DNA from: Planctomycetota bacterium
Lineage (GTDB): Bacteria; Planctomycetota; Phycisphaerae; Sedimentisphaerales; Anaerohalosphaeraceae
NCBI GenBank assembly: GCA_029552545.1
Contig: JAKPDO010000050.1
Span: 62,001-126,000 of the forward strand
Direction: 5' to 3'
Length of the DNA: 64,000 bases
The position numbers and the translations under genes are program-made. This document shows, piece after piece, positions 56,450 through 64,000 of the stretch. The notes under the pieces are model-generated. The model had not been told where the DNA came from. It saw only the letters and a program-made list of their open reading frames with translations, and made no database searches. Positions within the stretch are counted from its first letter, which is position 1. Every line of letters begins with the position of its first letter.

Positions 56450-57057
56450 AAAGAAGGTTCCTCCCTGAGAATAGAAGACACGGCCGCAGGGGCCGAGGAA
56501 TCCGGCTGTATCAGAAACGATACGAGGAGTTTTGCGGAATGCAGTTTGGACTGCTGGCGGCTTCGTTCGATGGAGGCGCTTTCCACAAAGACCGTCGGTC
56601 GGCTTCGTTCGAGGGCATTGACGAAGGATGCAAACTGCTGGAAAGTGCCGCGGAAGGTGATGGTCTGCCAGATGCGTTTGAGTTTGGTCTGGCCGGAATC
56701 CTCCGCCGCCCAGACATCCTCGCGCGTTTTGCCGGCGTATTCACTCAGACCGGCGGTATTGGCCAGCCGGCTGATTTCAAAGAGGACTTTGTCCTGTTTT
56801 CCTGAGGGCACCAGGAAATCGTCGATTCGCTGCTGCAGTTCATTCAGCAGTTCCTGCTGGCGCTGCTGCGTATCCGGCTGAGAGGCCAGACGGGCGACGC
56901 TGACCCGGTCGCTGCTGACGGTGAGGTCCTGATGGACTGCCTTGAGACGCTCGGTCTGAGGGGTGAGCACCAGGGTATAGAAGCTTGCGGCCAGCAGAAG
57001 CCAGGGGCCCCAGACGCAGGCCACATAAATCCAGTATTTTCGACTTTTGAAAATCAT
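56446..57057 (-). CDS. pilO: PilO/GspM-like inner-membrane protein
   Basis: 203 residues. Short cytoplasmic N-terminus, one membrane helix at about 9-30 (WIYVACVWGPWLLLAASFYTLVL), a coiled-coil stalk (LLNELQQRIDDF) and a C-terminal ferredoxin-like domain (RIWQTITFRGTFQQFASFVNALERSRP, VESASIERS). Size and plan fit PilO. Starts 15 nt after pilN. Confidence 0.75.
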   Translation of the reverse strand: MIFKSRKYWIYVACVWGPWLLLAASFYTLVLTPQTERLKAVHQDLTVSSDRVSVARLASQPDTQQRQQELLNELQQRIDDFLVPSGKQDKVLFEISRLANTAGLSEYAGKTREDVWAAEDSGQTKLKRIWQTITFRGTFQQFASFVNALERSRPTVFVESASIERSRQQSKLHSAKLLVSFLIQPDSSAPAAVSSILREEPSL

Positions 57058-57072
57058 AAGGTTGATCCGTTT

Positions 57073-57714
57073 TTATTTTTGTTCAATCAAAGGACATCGG
57101 ATTTCATACAGGAGAAGATTTTGTGAATCGGTTGCCTCCTGCCGGGACTGGATTTGGATTTCCTGAGCCACGGAGGACAGGCAGGGGGCCGACCGAAGTT
57201 TCTGAATGTAGCCGTTGACGGCCTGATCGCTTTCGGGGCGGTTCGGAGCCGCCAAGGTCAGCCGAAGGGTGCGCTGGATGACCTGGATATAGGATACCTG
57301 ATTGTTTTTGGGGTCCGTTATTTTGCGGCGGACGGGCTGGTAGGCGATATCCAGTTCCGTAAAGAACACCTCCGGCGGGAGCGTCTGCACCAGTTCGGCC
57401 AGCAGGGGCGAGAGCGGCATTTCCAGCCGCAGGGCGTCCTGCACCGTTTTGATGCGGTGACGTGCGGCCAGGATGTTCTGCTGAACGGCTTCGTACCGCT
57501 GGAGGTCTTCGGCATGTTCGGCAATATGCTGGAGGTTTTGCCGATGGATGGCCAGTTCGGTTCTCATCAGGGCTGCATGGCTGAGCCATTGGCCGGCCAG
57601 AAGACCGGTTGCCAGAAGCGGAATGACAAAGGGCACGGCGGCCAGGGCAATAGCGCCCGGCCGGCTCCTTTTCGGCAATCCCTGTCCCTGTAATAAATCA
57701 ATCCGAAATTGCAT
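57073..57714 (-). CDS. pilN: PilN-like inner-membrane protein
   Basis: 213 residues. Short N-terminal segment (FRIDLLQGQGLPKRSR; PilN usually begins with INLLP that binds PilM, here IDLLQ), a membrane helix at about 22-45 (AIALAAVPFVIPLLATGLLAGQW), a coiled coil and a C-terminal fold (LAELVQTLPPEVFFTELDIAY). Start overlaps the pilM stop by one nucleotide. Confidence 0.75.
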   Translation of the reverse strand: MQFRIDLLQGQGLPKRSRPGAIALAAVPFVIPLLATGLLAGQWLSHAALMRTELAIHRQNLQHIAEHAEDLQRYEAVQQNILAARHRIKTVQDALRLEMPLSPLLAELVQTLPPEVFFTELDIAYQPVRRKITDPKNNQVSYIQVIQRTLRLTLAAPNRPESDQAVNGYIQKLRSAPCLSSVAQEIQIQSRQEATDSQNLLLYEIRCPLIEQK

Positions 57715-58784
57715 CAGAAGGTCCTCATGGCCAATCCAGCTGCAACCGTGAAAACCGGACCGGCCAGTTTCAGTAAAGCTTCCTGGGCCGGCGGGCTCTG
57801 GAGATTCAGAAAGCGGAAGGGATTAAATACTTCCGTCTCTACACCCAGTGTGCCGGCCATAAGTTCCGTAAACGGCTGACTCATCGCCCATCCGCCTGAT
57901 AAATAGAGCTTGTTGACCTGGCAGTCGGGATTTTGCGTTACATAATAGCGGAGCGTATCGCTGATGTCGTTCAGGCATCGGGCGGCGGCGTTTTTCAGGG
58001 CCGCCGAGATCTGCGGCGGAATCGAATCCATCTGTCCGAAGAGAGATTGTCGAATGGTTTCTTCGTCCAGACCGGTTTGCCGGCGGATGGAGTCCATTAT
58101 GTCGAAACCGGCATAGGTCAAGTCCCGGATGAACGGGATGCCGTTGTCCCCGAGAATGGTGACGGTGATAAACCGATGGCCCAGATGGATGAGGGTTCGG
58201 CAGGAGGAGGCGTCCTGCGGGATGCAGTGGCACAGGCAGTTCATCGCCGCCAGTCCTTCGACATCCATCAGCATCACTTTGCCGCCGGCGCTGTGAACCC
58301 GGCGAATGGTTCGTTCGACGGCGTCGCGCATGGCAACGACCAGAAAGCCCTGATGCCCTTCGGCGGAAGAGCGGACGGTTTGAAAGGCCACGATGCTCTG
58401 GTCGGCATCAAAGGGGCTCATCTGCTGGGCTTCAAGCTCTACGGCCTTGCTGAGCGCTTCCTGCGGGATGAGAGGAAAGCGGAAAGAACGGGTGACGACC
58501 TCCGGTCCGCTCTGGGCGCAGACCACGTAGGGAGTGTTTAAGTCCGCCGTATTCAGGCATCGGCGAACGGCCTCCGTTACGGAAGCGTCATCTGGATTTT
58601 GAGGGTTCTGAGCGGGCGGCAGGTCAAACTGACAGGCCCCCGTGACGGTGAACTTTCGGTTCCGCCAGGTTCCCTTGACCAGTTTGACCGAAGAGGAGCC
58701 GATATCCAGTCCGGCCCATTCGACGGCGTTCATTTCCAGCCGTTCCAGCAGAGAACGATATTTTTGTTTTACAGCCGTCAGCAT
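57714..58784 (-). CDS. pilM: PilM-like actin-fold ATPase
   Basis: 356 residues. Cytoplasmic partner of PilN. GLDIGSSSVKLVKG is the phosphate-1 loop of the actin fold; FPLIPQEALSKAVELEAQQMSPF is a PilM signature; VMLMDVEGLAAMNC and LYLSGGWAMSQPFTELM (adenosine motif) complete it. First gene of the pilMNO set, 12 nt after a large PilX-like gene. Confidence 0.9.
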   Translation of the reverse strand: MLTAVKQKYRSLLERLEMNAVEWAGLDIGSSSVKLVKGTWRNRKFTVTGACQFDLPPAQNPQNPDDASVTEAVRRCLNTADLNTPYVVCAQSGPEVVTRSFRFPLIPQEALSKAVELEAQQMSPFDADQSIVAFQTVRSSAEGHQGFLVVAMRDAVERTIRRVHSAGGKVMLMDVEGLAAMNCLCHCIPQDASSCRTLIHLGHRFITVTILGDNGIPFIRDLTYAGFDIMDSIRRQTGLDEETIRQSLFGQMDSIPPQISAALKNAAARCLNDISDTLRYYVTQNPDCQVNKLYLSGGWAMSQPFTELMAGTLGVETEVFNPFRFLNLQSPPAQEALLKLAGPVFTVAAGLAMRTF

Positions 58785-58796
58785 AGGTTTTCCTGT

Positions 58797-60539
58797 CTAT
58801 TGAGCCAGAGCGGTTTGGGTTTCCGTCCAGGCGCCCGGCACCGGCACATACTTGCCTTTGAGCCAGATATTGCCGGGCAGGATGCCTGTCAGCAGGCGTT
58901 CGTCCCAATAATAGGATTTCAAATATCCGTCCTGCCCTACCACACCCACAACTCCTCGCACGGCTTCAGTAATGCTGCCTCGCAAAATCAGCTGGTCATT
59001 GTAGGCATTCACCGTTTTTCTTCCGCCGTAGTTGTTTCTTCTTACGTTTTCAGCTCCCCATCCGCCTCCGCCGACCGTAACAGCGGCCTCCACGACAGTC
59101 GGATTCGGCAGAAGCCGCACATGAATCGGTTTGGCGGCGCTTTCTCGATTTCCAATCGGCACATAGGTGAATCCTGCCGGTTCTTTCGGCGTAGTATCCA
59201 CATAACTGTATTCCGTCATTCCAGGATCGACGATTTTGATGACCCCTTTGGCGATAAGTCCGAGAACATTGGGGTTTTCAGGGTGCGGCAGGCCGTTGGC
59301 TTGTCGAGGATAGATGCGTCCGGAATCGTCCTGGTCCGATATTGTAAGGGAGTCGGCTATCCAGATATTGCCGGTGGCAACGATGGTAATCTGACCCTGG
59401 ATGACATCGGTTTGCTGGCCGAGGGTGCGTCCGCTTCCGATAATCACGTTTCCGTCCACAAAAATTTGTCCGGCGGGAGCGGAGGAAACCCCTCCGAATT
59501 CCTGGGAGACATAGGTTTGCGGCAGGTCCACGATAAACCGGTCGCCGTTGGTGTCCGCATTGGAGCGGCGGACGTGGTAGGCGTAAATCGGATAGCGTTC
59601 AAATTCTTCTCCGTCGCTTTTGGGTTTGACGCGGAAATCATATGTATAACTGTCCTTGGACTGCATAAACCCGCGGACGGTGCAGTTGTTGGTGATGCAG
59701 ACTTTGCCCAGACCATTTTCGACGAAAAACTCCAGATGAACCGCCGGCTGAGGCAGTTTCAATACGGGAGCATCGGCTACAGGCGTAAATCGGAATCGGG
59801 CATCCGTCGTATCGCGGAACCGCTGAATCTTGCTGTCCAGTCCGCTGTTGTCCGTAATCCGAAGCATGGGCTGGTCGAAATAAATGCCGCTTTTGAAGCA
59901 ATTCATTACCGAAACGTATTTGTCCAGACCGCCGGCTGTATAGCGGGATTCGCCCATATAGACCGGACGAAGAAAGACCGGATATCCCTGGATTTTGATG
60001 TCGCGTACATCCGGGCTGTCATTTTCTTTATTGATTTCCACCGGCAAATCCACGACTTCGCCGGTTGCAAAGACTACGTCAATAAAGGAAGAGCCGCCGA
60101 CTGGGGCCTTGCATTTGCCCATGGCCCAGCCGTTGATGGCCTGCACTACATAGGTATGAATGGTCTTTTCATAGATGCCGGAGCGTCCGATTGCCGTGAT
60201 TTCAAAGATGGGCTTGGCCTGCAGAAAGGTGGCCAGGGAAACGGAATAAGACCCCTGGCTGTCCGGAAAGGAGAGGGTTTCTTCGAAGGTACCGGCAGCC
60301 AGAGCGGACAGCAGGTCGGGCTGCTGACTCATTGCGAACATAGCCCGCTCGTAAGCGGCTTCGGCGGCCGCCAGAGCGGCGGTCTGCCGCTTCTGCTGGA
60401 CGGCCTGAACATGGGCACCTTCAGCACTCTTGAGAACGCCGATGGAAAAGATGGACAATATCAGCAGCAGGACGACGGCGACAATCAGGGCTGAGCCGCG
60501 CTGTCGAATGACCGGTTTTGTAGTTCGATATCCTTTCAT
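58797..60539 (-). CDS. Very large PilX-like pilus assembly protein, copy 2
   Basis: 580 residues. The N-terminus RQRGSALIVAVVLLLILSIF is a PilX/minor pseudopilin helix (GSALIVAVVLL), followed by AAAEAAYERAMFAMSQQPDL. The remaining ~500 residues are a beta-rich domain shared only with the gene upstream: VCITNNCTVRGFM, GQITIVATGNIWI, YPRQANGLPHPENPNVLG, and the ending YYWDERLLTGILPGNIWLKG. Start ATG 60539 has GGGAG upstream; the frame extends 67 codons further upstream without similarity. Large domain not recognised; it may sit at the pilus tip. Spacing to the neighbour is 13 nt. Confidence 0.8.
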   Translation of the reverse strand: MKGYRTTKPVIRQRGSALIVAVVLLLILSIFSIGVLKSAEGAHVQAVQQKRQTAALAAAEAAYERAMFAMSQQPDLLSALAAGTFEETLSFPDSQGSYSVSLATFLQAKPIFEITAIGRSGIYEKTIHTYVVQAINGWAMGKCKAPVGGSSFIDVVFATGEVVDLPVEINKENDSPDVRDIKIQGYPVFLRPVYMGESRYTAGGLDKYVSVMNCFKSGIYFDQPMLRITDNSGLDSKIQRFRDTTDARFRFTPVADAPVLKLPQPAVHLEFFVENGLGKVCITNNCTVRGFMQSKDSYTYDFRVKPKSDGEEFERYPIYAYHVRRSNADTNGDRFIVDLPQTYVSQEFGGVSSAPAGQIFVDGNVIIGSGRTLGQQTDVIQGQITIVATGNIWIADSLTISDQDDSGRIYPRQANGLPHPENPNVLGLIAKGVIKIVDPGMTEYSYVDTTPKEPAGFTYVPIGNRESAAKPIHVRLLPNPTVVEAAVTVGGGGWGAENVRRNNYGGRKTVNAYNDQLILRGSITEAVRGVVGVVGQDGYLKSYYWDERLLTGILPGNIWLKGKYVPVPGAWTETQTALAQ

Positions 60540-60552
60540 AGCCGTTTCTCCC

Positions 60553-62313
60553 TCAGGGAAGCCGCTGGGCTGTTTCCTTCCATCCGCCGGGGATTGGAAT
60601 GTATTTGCCTTTGAACCAGAGATTGCCCGGGACGATGCCGCGGCTGAGCCGTTCATCGAGGTAGTATTGTTTGACGTAGCCGTCTCGTCCGATGACGCCG
60701 ACCACGCCGCGGATGGATTCAGCCAGCATTCCGCGGACAATCAGGTTATCCGTCGGTCCCGCATCTTCTTTGCGTCCGCCGTATCCGTTTCGCTCGACGT
60801 TCTCTGCTCCCCATCCTCCTCCGCAGGCGGTGACGGCGGCCTCGACAATCATCGGGTCGGGCAGATGCCGATAGGGTGAACCGGCCGGCTGACCTTTGTC
60901 CAGCAGCGCCACCGGCTGATAGACGGCGCCGGCGACAGTCCCCGGGGCTCCGAGGGAGGCGGCCAGTCCCGGGTCAATGATTTTGACTACACCCCGTGCG
61001 ACCAGACCGAGGGCATTGGGGTTGTCCGGATGCGGCAGACCGTTGGCCTGACGAGGATAGGAGGCGCCGCTGTCATCTCGGTCGGAGACCTGGATGGGAG
61101 CGGCGACCCAGATATTCCCCGTGGCGGCGACGGTGATTTTTCCCTGCACGGTATTCAGCTGACGCACGTTCGGCAGGGAGGCGGTTTCAGAGGCACTGCC
61201 GATAATGACATTTCCGTCCACAAAAATCTGTCCGCCGGCAGGACCTTCCGTTGAACCGTAGCGGGGAACCACGTAGGTATTTTGGACCGGCAGAACGATT
61301 TGCTGTCCTGCAGCGGACGCATTGGCAGGGATATAATGAAATCCGTAAACAGGGTATTTTTCAAAGAGGGTTCCGCCGCTGCCGGGTTTGATTTTGTAGT
61401 CCCAGGTGTCCGTGTCGGAAACGGTTCGCTGATAGCCGCGGACGGTGCAGTTGTTGGTGATGCGGACATAGCCGATATTGTCCGTGCCCACGAAAAACTC
61501 CAGCTGGACGGCGGGCTGTCCGAGCGGCACCAGATTGTTTTTCACCGGCCGGAAAATGAGGTTCGGCTTCTGCTCCTGAAGCATCTGGACAAACCAGTCG
61601 AATTTCAGCTGGACGGCTTCTTCATCGCTGATTCGGCTTTTGGGCTGATCAAAAAAGATGCCGCTGTCGAACAGGTCGATGATGCGGCGGTATTTGTCTG
61701 TGCCGTCGGAGGCGTATCGGGATTCGCTCATCGAGACCGGTTCGAGGAACAGCGGGTCCGGCTGCACGTAAATATCCGGATTGCGGTCGTCCGGCGGCTG
61801 AACCGTATTGATGTGAATCGGCATCGCGATGATTTCGCCGTTGGCAAAATAGACTTCCGCCGTGGAGGAGGGGCCGGAAGGGACGCGGCACTGGCCCATC
61901 TCCCAGCCGGTCATCGCCTGCACGAGAAAGACATTCAGGGTGCTGACCATCTGTCCGGACTGTCCGCGGGCGGCTACCTCGAAAACCGGCCGTGAATCGG
62001 CAAAAGAGGAGAATCGAATCTGGTAGGAGCCGGAGCTGTCCGGAAAGGAAACGGTTCCCTGGGGGGATTTTTTCTCGAGGGCGACAAAGAGGTCGGGCTG
62101 CTGGCTCATCCAGAAGACGGCCTGCTCATAAGCCGCTTCCGCGGCGGCCTGAGCGGCGGCCTTCCGTTTGAGCTGGATGCTGTATTCCTGCGCGTCCTGT
62201 GCGGCCTTGAGCATGCTCAGTCCGAGCAGCGATAAAATCACCAGCAGGAGCACGGCCAACACCAGTGCGGATCCTGCCGGTTTTTGCGTTCGGATGTTTC
62301 GGGTCCGGTCCAT
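60553..62313 (-). CDS. Very large PilX-like pilus assembly protein, copy 1
   Basis: 586 residues. Paralogue of 58797-60539: N-terminal GSALVLAVLLLVILSLLG helix, AAAEAAYEQAVFWMSQQPDL, then VRITNNCTVRGYQ, GKITVAATGNIWV, YPRQANGLPHPDNPNALG, ending YYLDERLSRGIVPGNLWFKG. Ordinary PilX proteins are near 150-200 residues, so the ~400 extra residues form an unusual domain. A pair of such genes points to tandem duplication. Starts 11 nt after the preceding prepilin. Confidence 0.8.
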   Translation of the reverse strand: MDRTRNIRTQKPAGSALVLAVLLLVILSLLGLSMLKAAQDAQEYSIQLKRKAAAQAAAEAAYEQAVFWMSQQPDLFVALEKKSPQGTVSFPDSSGSYQIRFSSFADSRPVFEVAARGQSGQMVSTLNVFLVQAMTGWEMGQCRVPSGPSSTAEVYFANGEIIAMPIHINTVQPPDDRNPDIYVQPDPLFLEPVSMSESRYASDGTDKYRRIIDLFDSGIFFDQPKSRISDEEAVQLKFDWFVQMLQEQKPNLIFRPVKNNLVPLGQPAVQLEFFVGTDNIGYVRITNNCTVRGYQRTVSDTDTWDYKIKPGSGGTLFEKYPVYGFHYIPANASAAGQQIVLPVQNTYVVPRYGSTEGPAGGQIFVDGNVIIGSASETASLPNVRQLNTVQGKITVAATGNIWVAAPIQVSDRDDSGASYPRQANGLPHPDNPNALGLVARGVVKIIDPGLAASLGAPGTVAGAVYQPVALLDKGQPAGSPYRHLPDPMIVEAAVTACGGGWGAENVERNGYGGRKEDAGPTDNLIVRGMLAESIRGVVGVIGRDGYVKQYYLDERLSRGIVPGNLWFKGKYIPIPGGWKETAQRLP

Positions 62314-62324
62314 AAGGTTGTGTC

Positions 62325-63008
62325 CTATCGGGGCCAGTTCATTCGCAGCAGGACGGAGGTTTTGACTTCTACGGATTCGCCTTCATTGTCGGTCAGGGTC
62401 AGATTCATCCGGACGGAGCCCATTCCGACCCCCCCGACGACGTTGTGGCTGAAAATCTCCGTTCCTTTGGAGACATCCACAAATTCGCTGAGCGTGACGG
62501 TTCGCAGCAGGGAACTGGTCCGGCGGATGCCTCCGGAGATTCCTCCGACTCCGTTGACGACGGTGCCGTAATCGACTTTCAGCCGTCGTCCTTCCAGATA
62601 AAAGAGGGCGTAGTGCGTTCCGGTGTTGGTGACTTCCAGTACATCCGCATTGGCGGCCGCCGGGTCGAACGCATTTTCCCAGTAGCGAAATTCGACGGCG
62701 GAACCGGAGGCGATTTCCTGATTAATCGGCGGCTGAGCGACGGTGTAAACACCGTTGATGATTTTATAAACGGCATAATTGCTTCGATTGGACTTTCGTC
62801 CGATGGTGCTGAAAGCGGTCATGGCGGCCAGCGCATCCTGCCGAATCGGTTTGTGAATGCTGTTGTAGGTCTGGCGGAAGCTTCGAGAGCCGCCGGCCGC
62901 CAGGATGGTAACGGCCAAAATCGGGATAATCAGAATCGCCAGCGTGACGACTACTTCGAGCAGCGTAAAAGCGCCGAACAGGCGAGATGTTTTTTTGCAG
63001 CGATTCAT
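62325..63008 (-). CDS. Prepilin-like protein (PilW/PulJ type)
   Basis: 227 residues. Prepilin N-terminus: basic leader NRCKKTSRLFGAFTLLEVVVT with the Gly/Ala-Phe-Thr-Leu-Leu-Glu pattern, cleavage before Phe or after Gly-Ala; helix AILIIPILAVTILAAGG. The rest is a beta-rich globular part. ATG 63008 follows AAGGAGG by 8 nt; the longer frame to 63050 was rejected. Minor pilin of the same operon. Confidence 0.82.
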   Translation of the reverse strand: MNRCKKTSRLFGAFTLLEVVVTLAILIIPILAVTILAAGGSRSFRQTYNSIHKPIRQDALAAMTAFSTIGRKSNRSNYAVYKIINGVYTVAQPPINQEIASGSAVEFRYWENAFDPAAANADVLEVTNTGTHYALFYLEGRRLKVDYGTVVNGVGGISGGIRRTSSLLRTVTLSEFVDVSKGTEIFSHNVVGGVGMGSVRMNLTLTDNEGESVEVKTSVLLRMNWPR

Positions 63009-63021
63009 ACCGGATGCCTCC

Positions 63022-63519
63022 TTATCCGCCGGATTGGTCTCTTCGGACATACGTGGACGAGGTGAACGTCGGGTCGGCGGCGGTCGGTTCGAGGTTTTTG
63101 TAATCCCGCCGCCAGCGAATTGTGACGCGGATTTCCCGGAGGGTTACCCCCGCTTCTGCATCTGTGTCAATGTCGGAGTACCAGAGCTGTGCCCGCATGG
63201 GAAAGCCGTTGAAGATGACCCGGTAAATCGGGTCGCTGCCGATTTGTTCCAGACCGAGGTCGAGATCCGTTGGGTCATAAAATTCATTGCCGCCGGTGCT
63301 TTTCCAGTCGTCCAAAAGCAGCTGAGCCAGCTGCGCCGCGACAATTTCGGCTCGGGCGCTGCGGGCCCGCTTGACGGCGTGATACTGGTACGTCAGGGCT
63401 CCCAGGGATGCAATGGCCAAAATCACCGTGGCAACAATCAGTTCCAGCAGGGTGACCCCGGCTGATTTTCGGAGATGTCTGTGTCTGAAATGTCGGCCTG
63501 TCAGACCCAGGTCTGTCAT
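63022..63519 (-). CDS. Prepilin-like protein (PilV/PulI type)
   Basis: 165 residues. Leader RHLRKSAGVTLLELIVATVILA has the Gly-Val-Thr-Leu-Leu-Glu pilin start, with Glu5. Downstream AQLLLDDWKSTGGNEFYDPTDLD and a basic end. AAGGAGG lies upstream of the ATG. Second minor pilin of the operon. Confidence 0.82.
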   Translation of the reverse strand: MTDLGLTGRHFRHRHLRKSAGVTLLELIVATVILAIASLGALTYQYHAVKRARSARAEIVAAQLAQLLLDDWKSTGGNEFYDPTDLDLGLEQIGSDPIYRVIFNGFPMRAQLWYSDIDTDAEAGVTLREIRVTIRWRRDYKNLEPTAADPTFTSSTYVRRDQSGG

Positions 63520-63609
63520 GGGAATCCTCCTTATCCGGCATTCAAAAAAGGAAGGAACGGAGAAAGATGCAGACCTCCTCCGTTCCTGTGAGTTGACCGA
63601 TAGGCCGGT

Positions 63610-63999
63610 TTATTCCCATCGTCCGTCCACGTAGAGGGTCTTCGACCCGCTGGGAGCATTGGGCTGGCTGCCGGTGACCGTAATCTGGGCGTTGCCGTTG
63701 GCATCGACACTGTCGATATTGTAGTCGCCCGGGACAAAGTAGGTTCCGGTCAGGTCTGCATCCTGAAAGCCCAGGGCCTGACGGGTGGCGGCTACGCCCA
63801 GACTGCCGGTGGGCGCTGTGCCGTGTTCCACAAAATACACCCGGACGGCGGACTTGATGGTGCCGGCGGTGGCGTTGGCTTCCGCCCACTTGGCGGATTC
63901 AATCCGGCCGCGCATCAGCGGGATGGAGGCCGCCGCCAGGATACCGACAATCAGGATGACGACCATCAGTTCAATCAGTGTGAATCCTTTTCTTCCTGT
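63610..63999 (-). CDS. Type IV pilin-like protein (5' end outside window)
   Basis: Partial, 129 residues plus the stop. The open frame continues to the right edge and reads TGRKGFTLIELMVVILIVG, the canonical prepilin cleavage site (GRKG/FTLIE) and helix, followed by a small globular domain (KWAEANATAGTIKSAVRVYF ... GSKTLYVDGRWE). The internal ATG at 63966 is within the helix and is not the real start. Probably the major pilin or a T2SS major pseudopilin. First gene seen of the operon; the promoter lies outside. Confidence 0.85.
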   Translation of the reverse strand, partial: TGRKGFTLIELMVVILIVGILAAASIPLMRGRIESAKWAEANATAGTIKSAVRVYFVEHGTAPTGSLGVAATRQALGFQDADLTGTYFVPGDYNIDSVDANGNAQITVTGSQPNAPSGSKTLYVDGRWE

Positions 64000-64000
64000 C

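Noticed and set aside
58599-60494. Open frame of about 630 codons antisense to a PilX-like gene
   Set aside because: Low-complexity translation with no signature; the minus-strand gene has a ribosome-binding site, a pilin N-terminus and a paralogue.

Overview
The window looks like a chromosomal segment of a planctomycete of the class Phycisphaerae (inference). The supporting signs are: prepilin-like proteins with a C-terminal His-rich DG motif; PEP-CTERM and dockerin-tailed secreted proteins; an ECF-like sigma factor paired with a FecR-type membrane protein; a Gram-negative outer-membrane gene set (BamA, OmpH/Skp, LpxD, LpxC-FabZ fusion, LpxA); and strong G/C codon preference in housekeeping genes. 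No plasmid, phage, insertion sequence or CRISPR array was seen.

Layout. 1-6.1 kb: end of peptide deformylase, holo-ACP synthase, then on the minus strand a PilZ protein, MTA phosphorylase, a CE15-type glucuronoyl esterase and a membrane-fused spermidine-synthase-like protein. 6.2-14.7 kb: a more A+T-rich, tightly overlapping surface-polysaccharide operon behind a perfect sigma-70 promoter (flippase, two alkaline-phosphatase-superfamily enzymes, three glycosyltransferases, methyltransferase). 14.8-20.5 kb: a prepilin-like protein with a structured leader, a UAP1-type UDP-GlcNAc pyrophosphorylase, tRNA-Gln(CUG), Dus, two small exported proteins, a candidate structured RNA and tRNA-Gln(UUG). 20.6-34.5 kb: one long codirectional block, glmU(truncated)-prs-rplY-pth-rpsF-ssb-rpsR-rplI-dnaB-bamA-skp-lpxD-lpxC/fabZ-lpxA-Gfo/Idh, ended by a terminator that contains the -35 box of the next gene, ppdK. 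37.8-43.4 kb: methyltransferase, PNPOx-like protein, MBL-fold hydrolase, autotransporter-repeat PEP-CTERM protein, tRNA-Val. 43.4-49.6 kb (minus): sigma factor, FecR protein, two paralogous secreted proteins (one PEP-CTERM, one dockerin-like) and a GH99-like dockerin protein. 49.8-53.5 kb: Cys-rich small protein, GDPD lipoprotein, four-CBS protein, and a hotdog thioesterase fused to a COQ7/ferritin-like diiron domain. 53.5-64 kb (minus): a type IV pilus / type II secretion-like operon (pilins, two very large PilX-like proteins, PilM, PilN, PilO, a ParA/MinD-like ATPase, PilP-like, secretin) that runs off the right end.

How it fits together. The central block joins translation and replication genes to outer-membrane assembly and lipid A synthesis. 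Two different GlcNAc-1-phosphate uridyltransferases could supply UDP-GlcNAc to LpxA. The secreted CE15 and GH99-like enzymes, the dockerin and PEP-CTERM tails, and the sigma-FecR pair suggest a polysaccharide-degrading, surface-attached lifestyle. A dispersed palindromic repeat family with at least six copies sits only in intergenic gaps.

Most novel-looking items: the hotdog-COQ7 fusion with a complete set of six candidate diiron ligands, the tandem ~580-residue PilX-like proteins, the ParA-like gene inside a pilMNO-P-Q operon, the paralogous secreted pair with exchanged C-terminal tails under a sigma/FecR module, the unassigned structured RNA before tRNA-Gln, and an apparent AUU start codon in the flippase gene. 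All identifications are by reading motifs; no database search was run.
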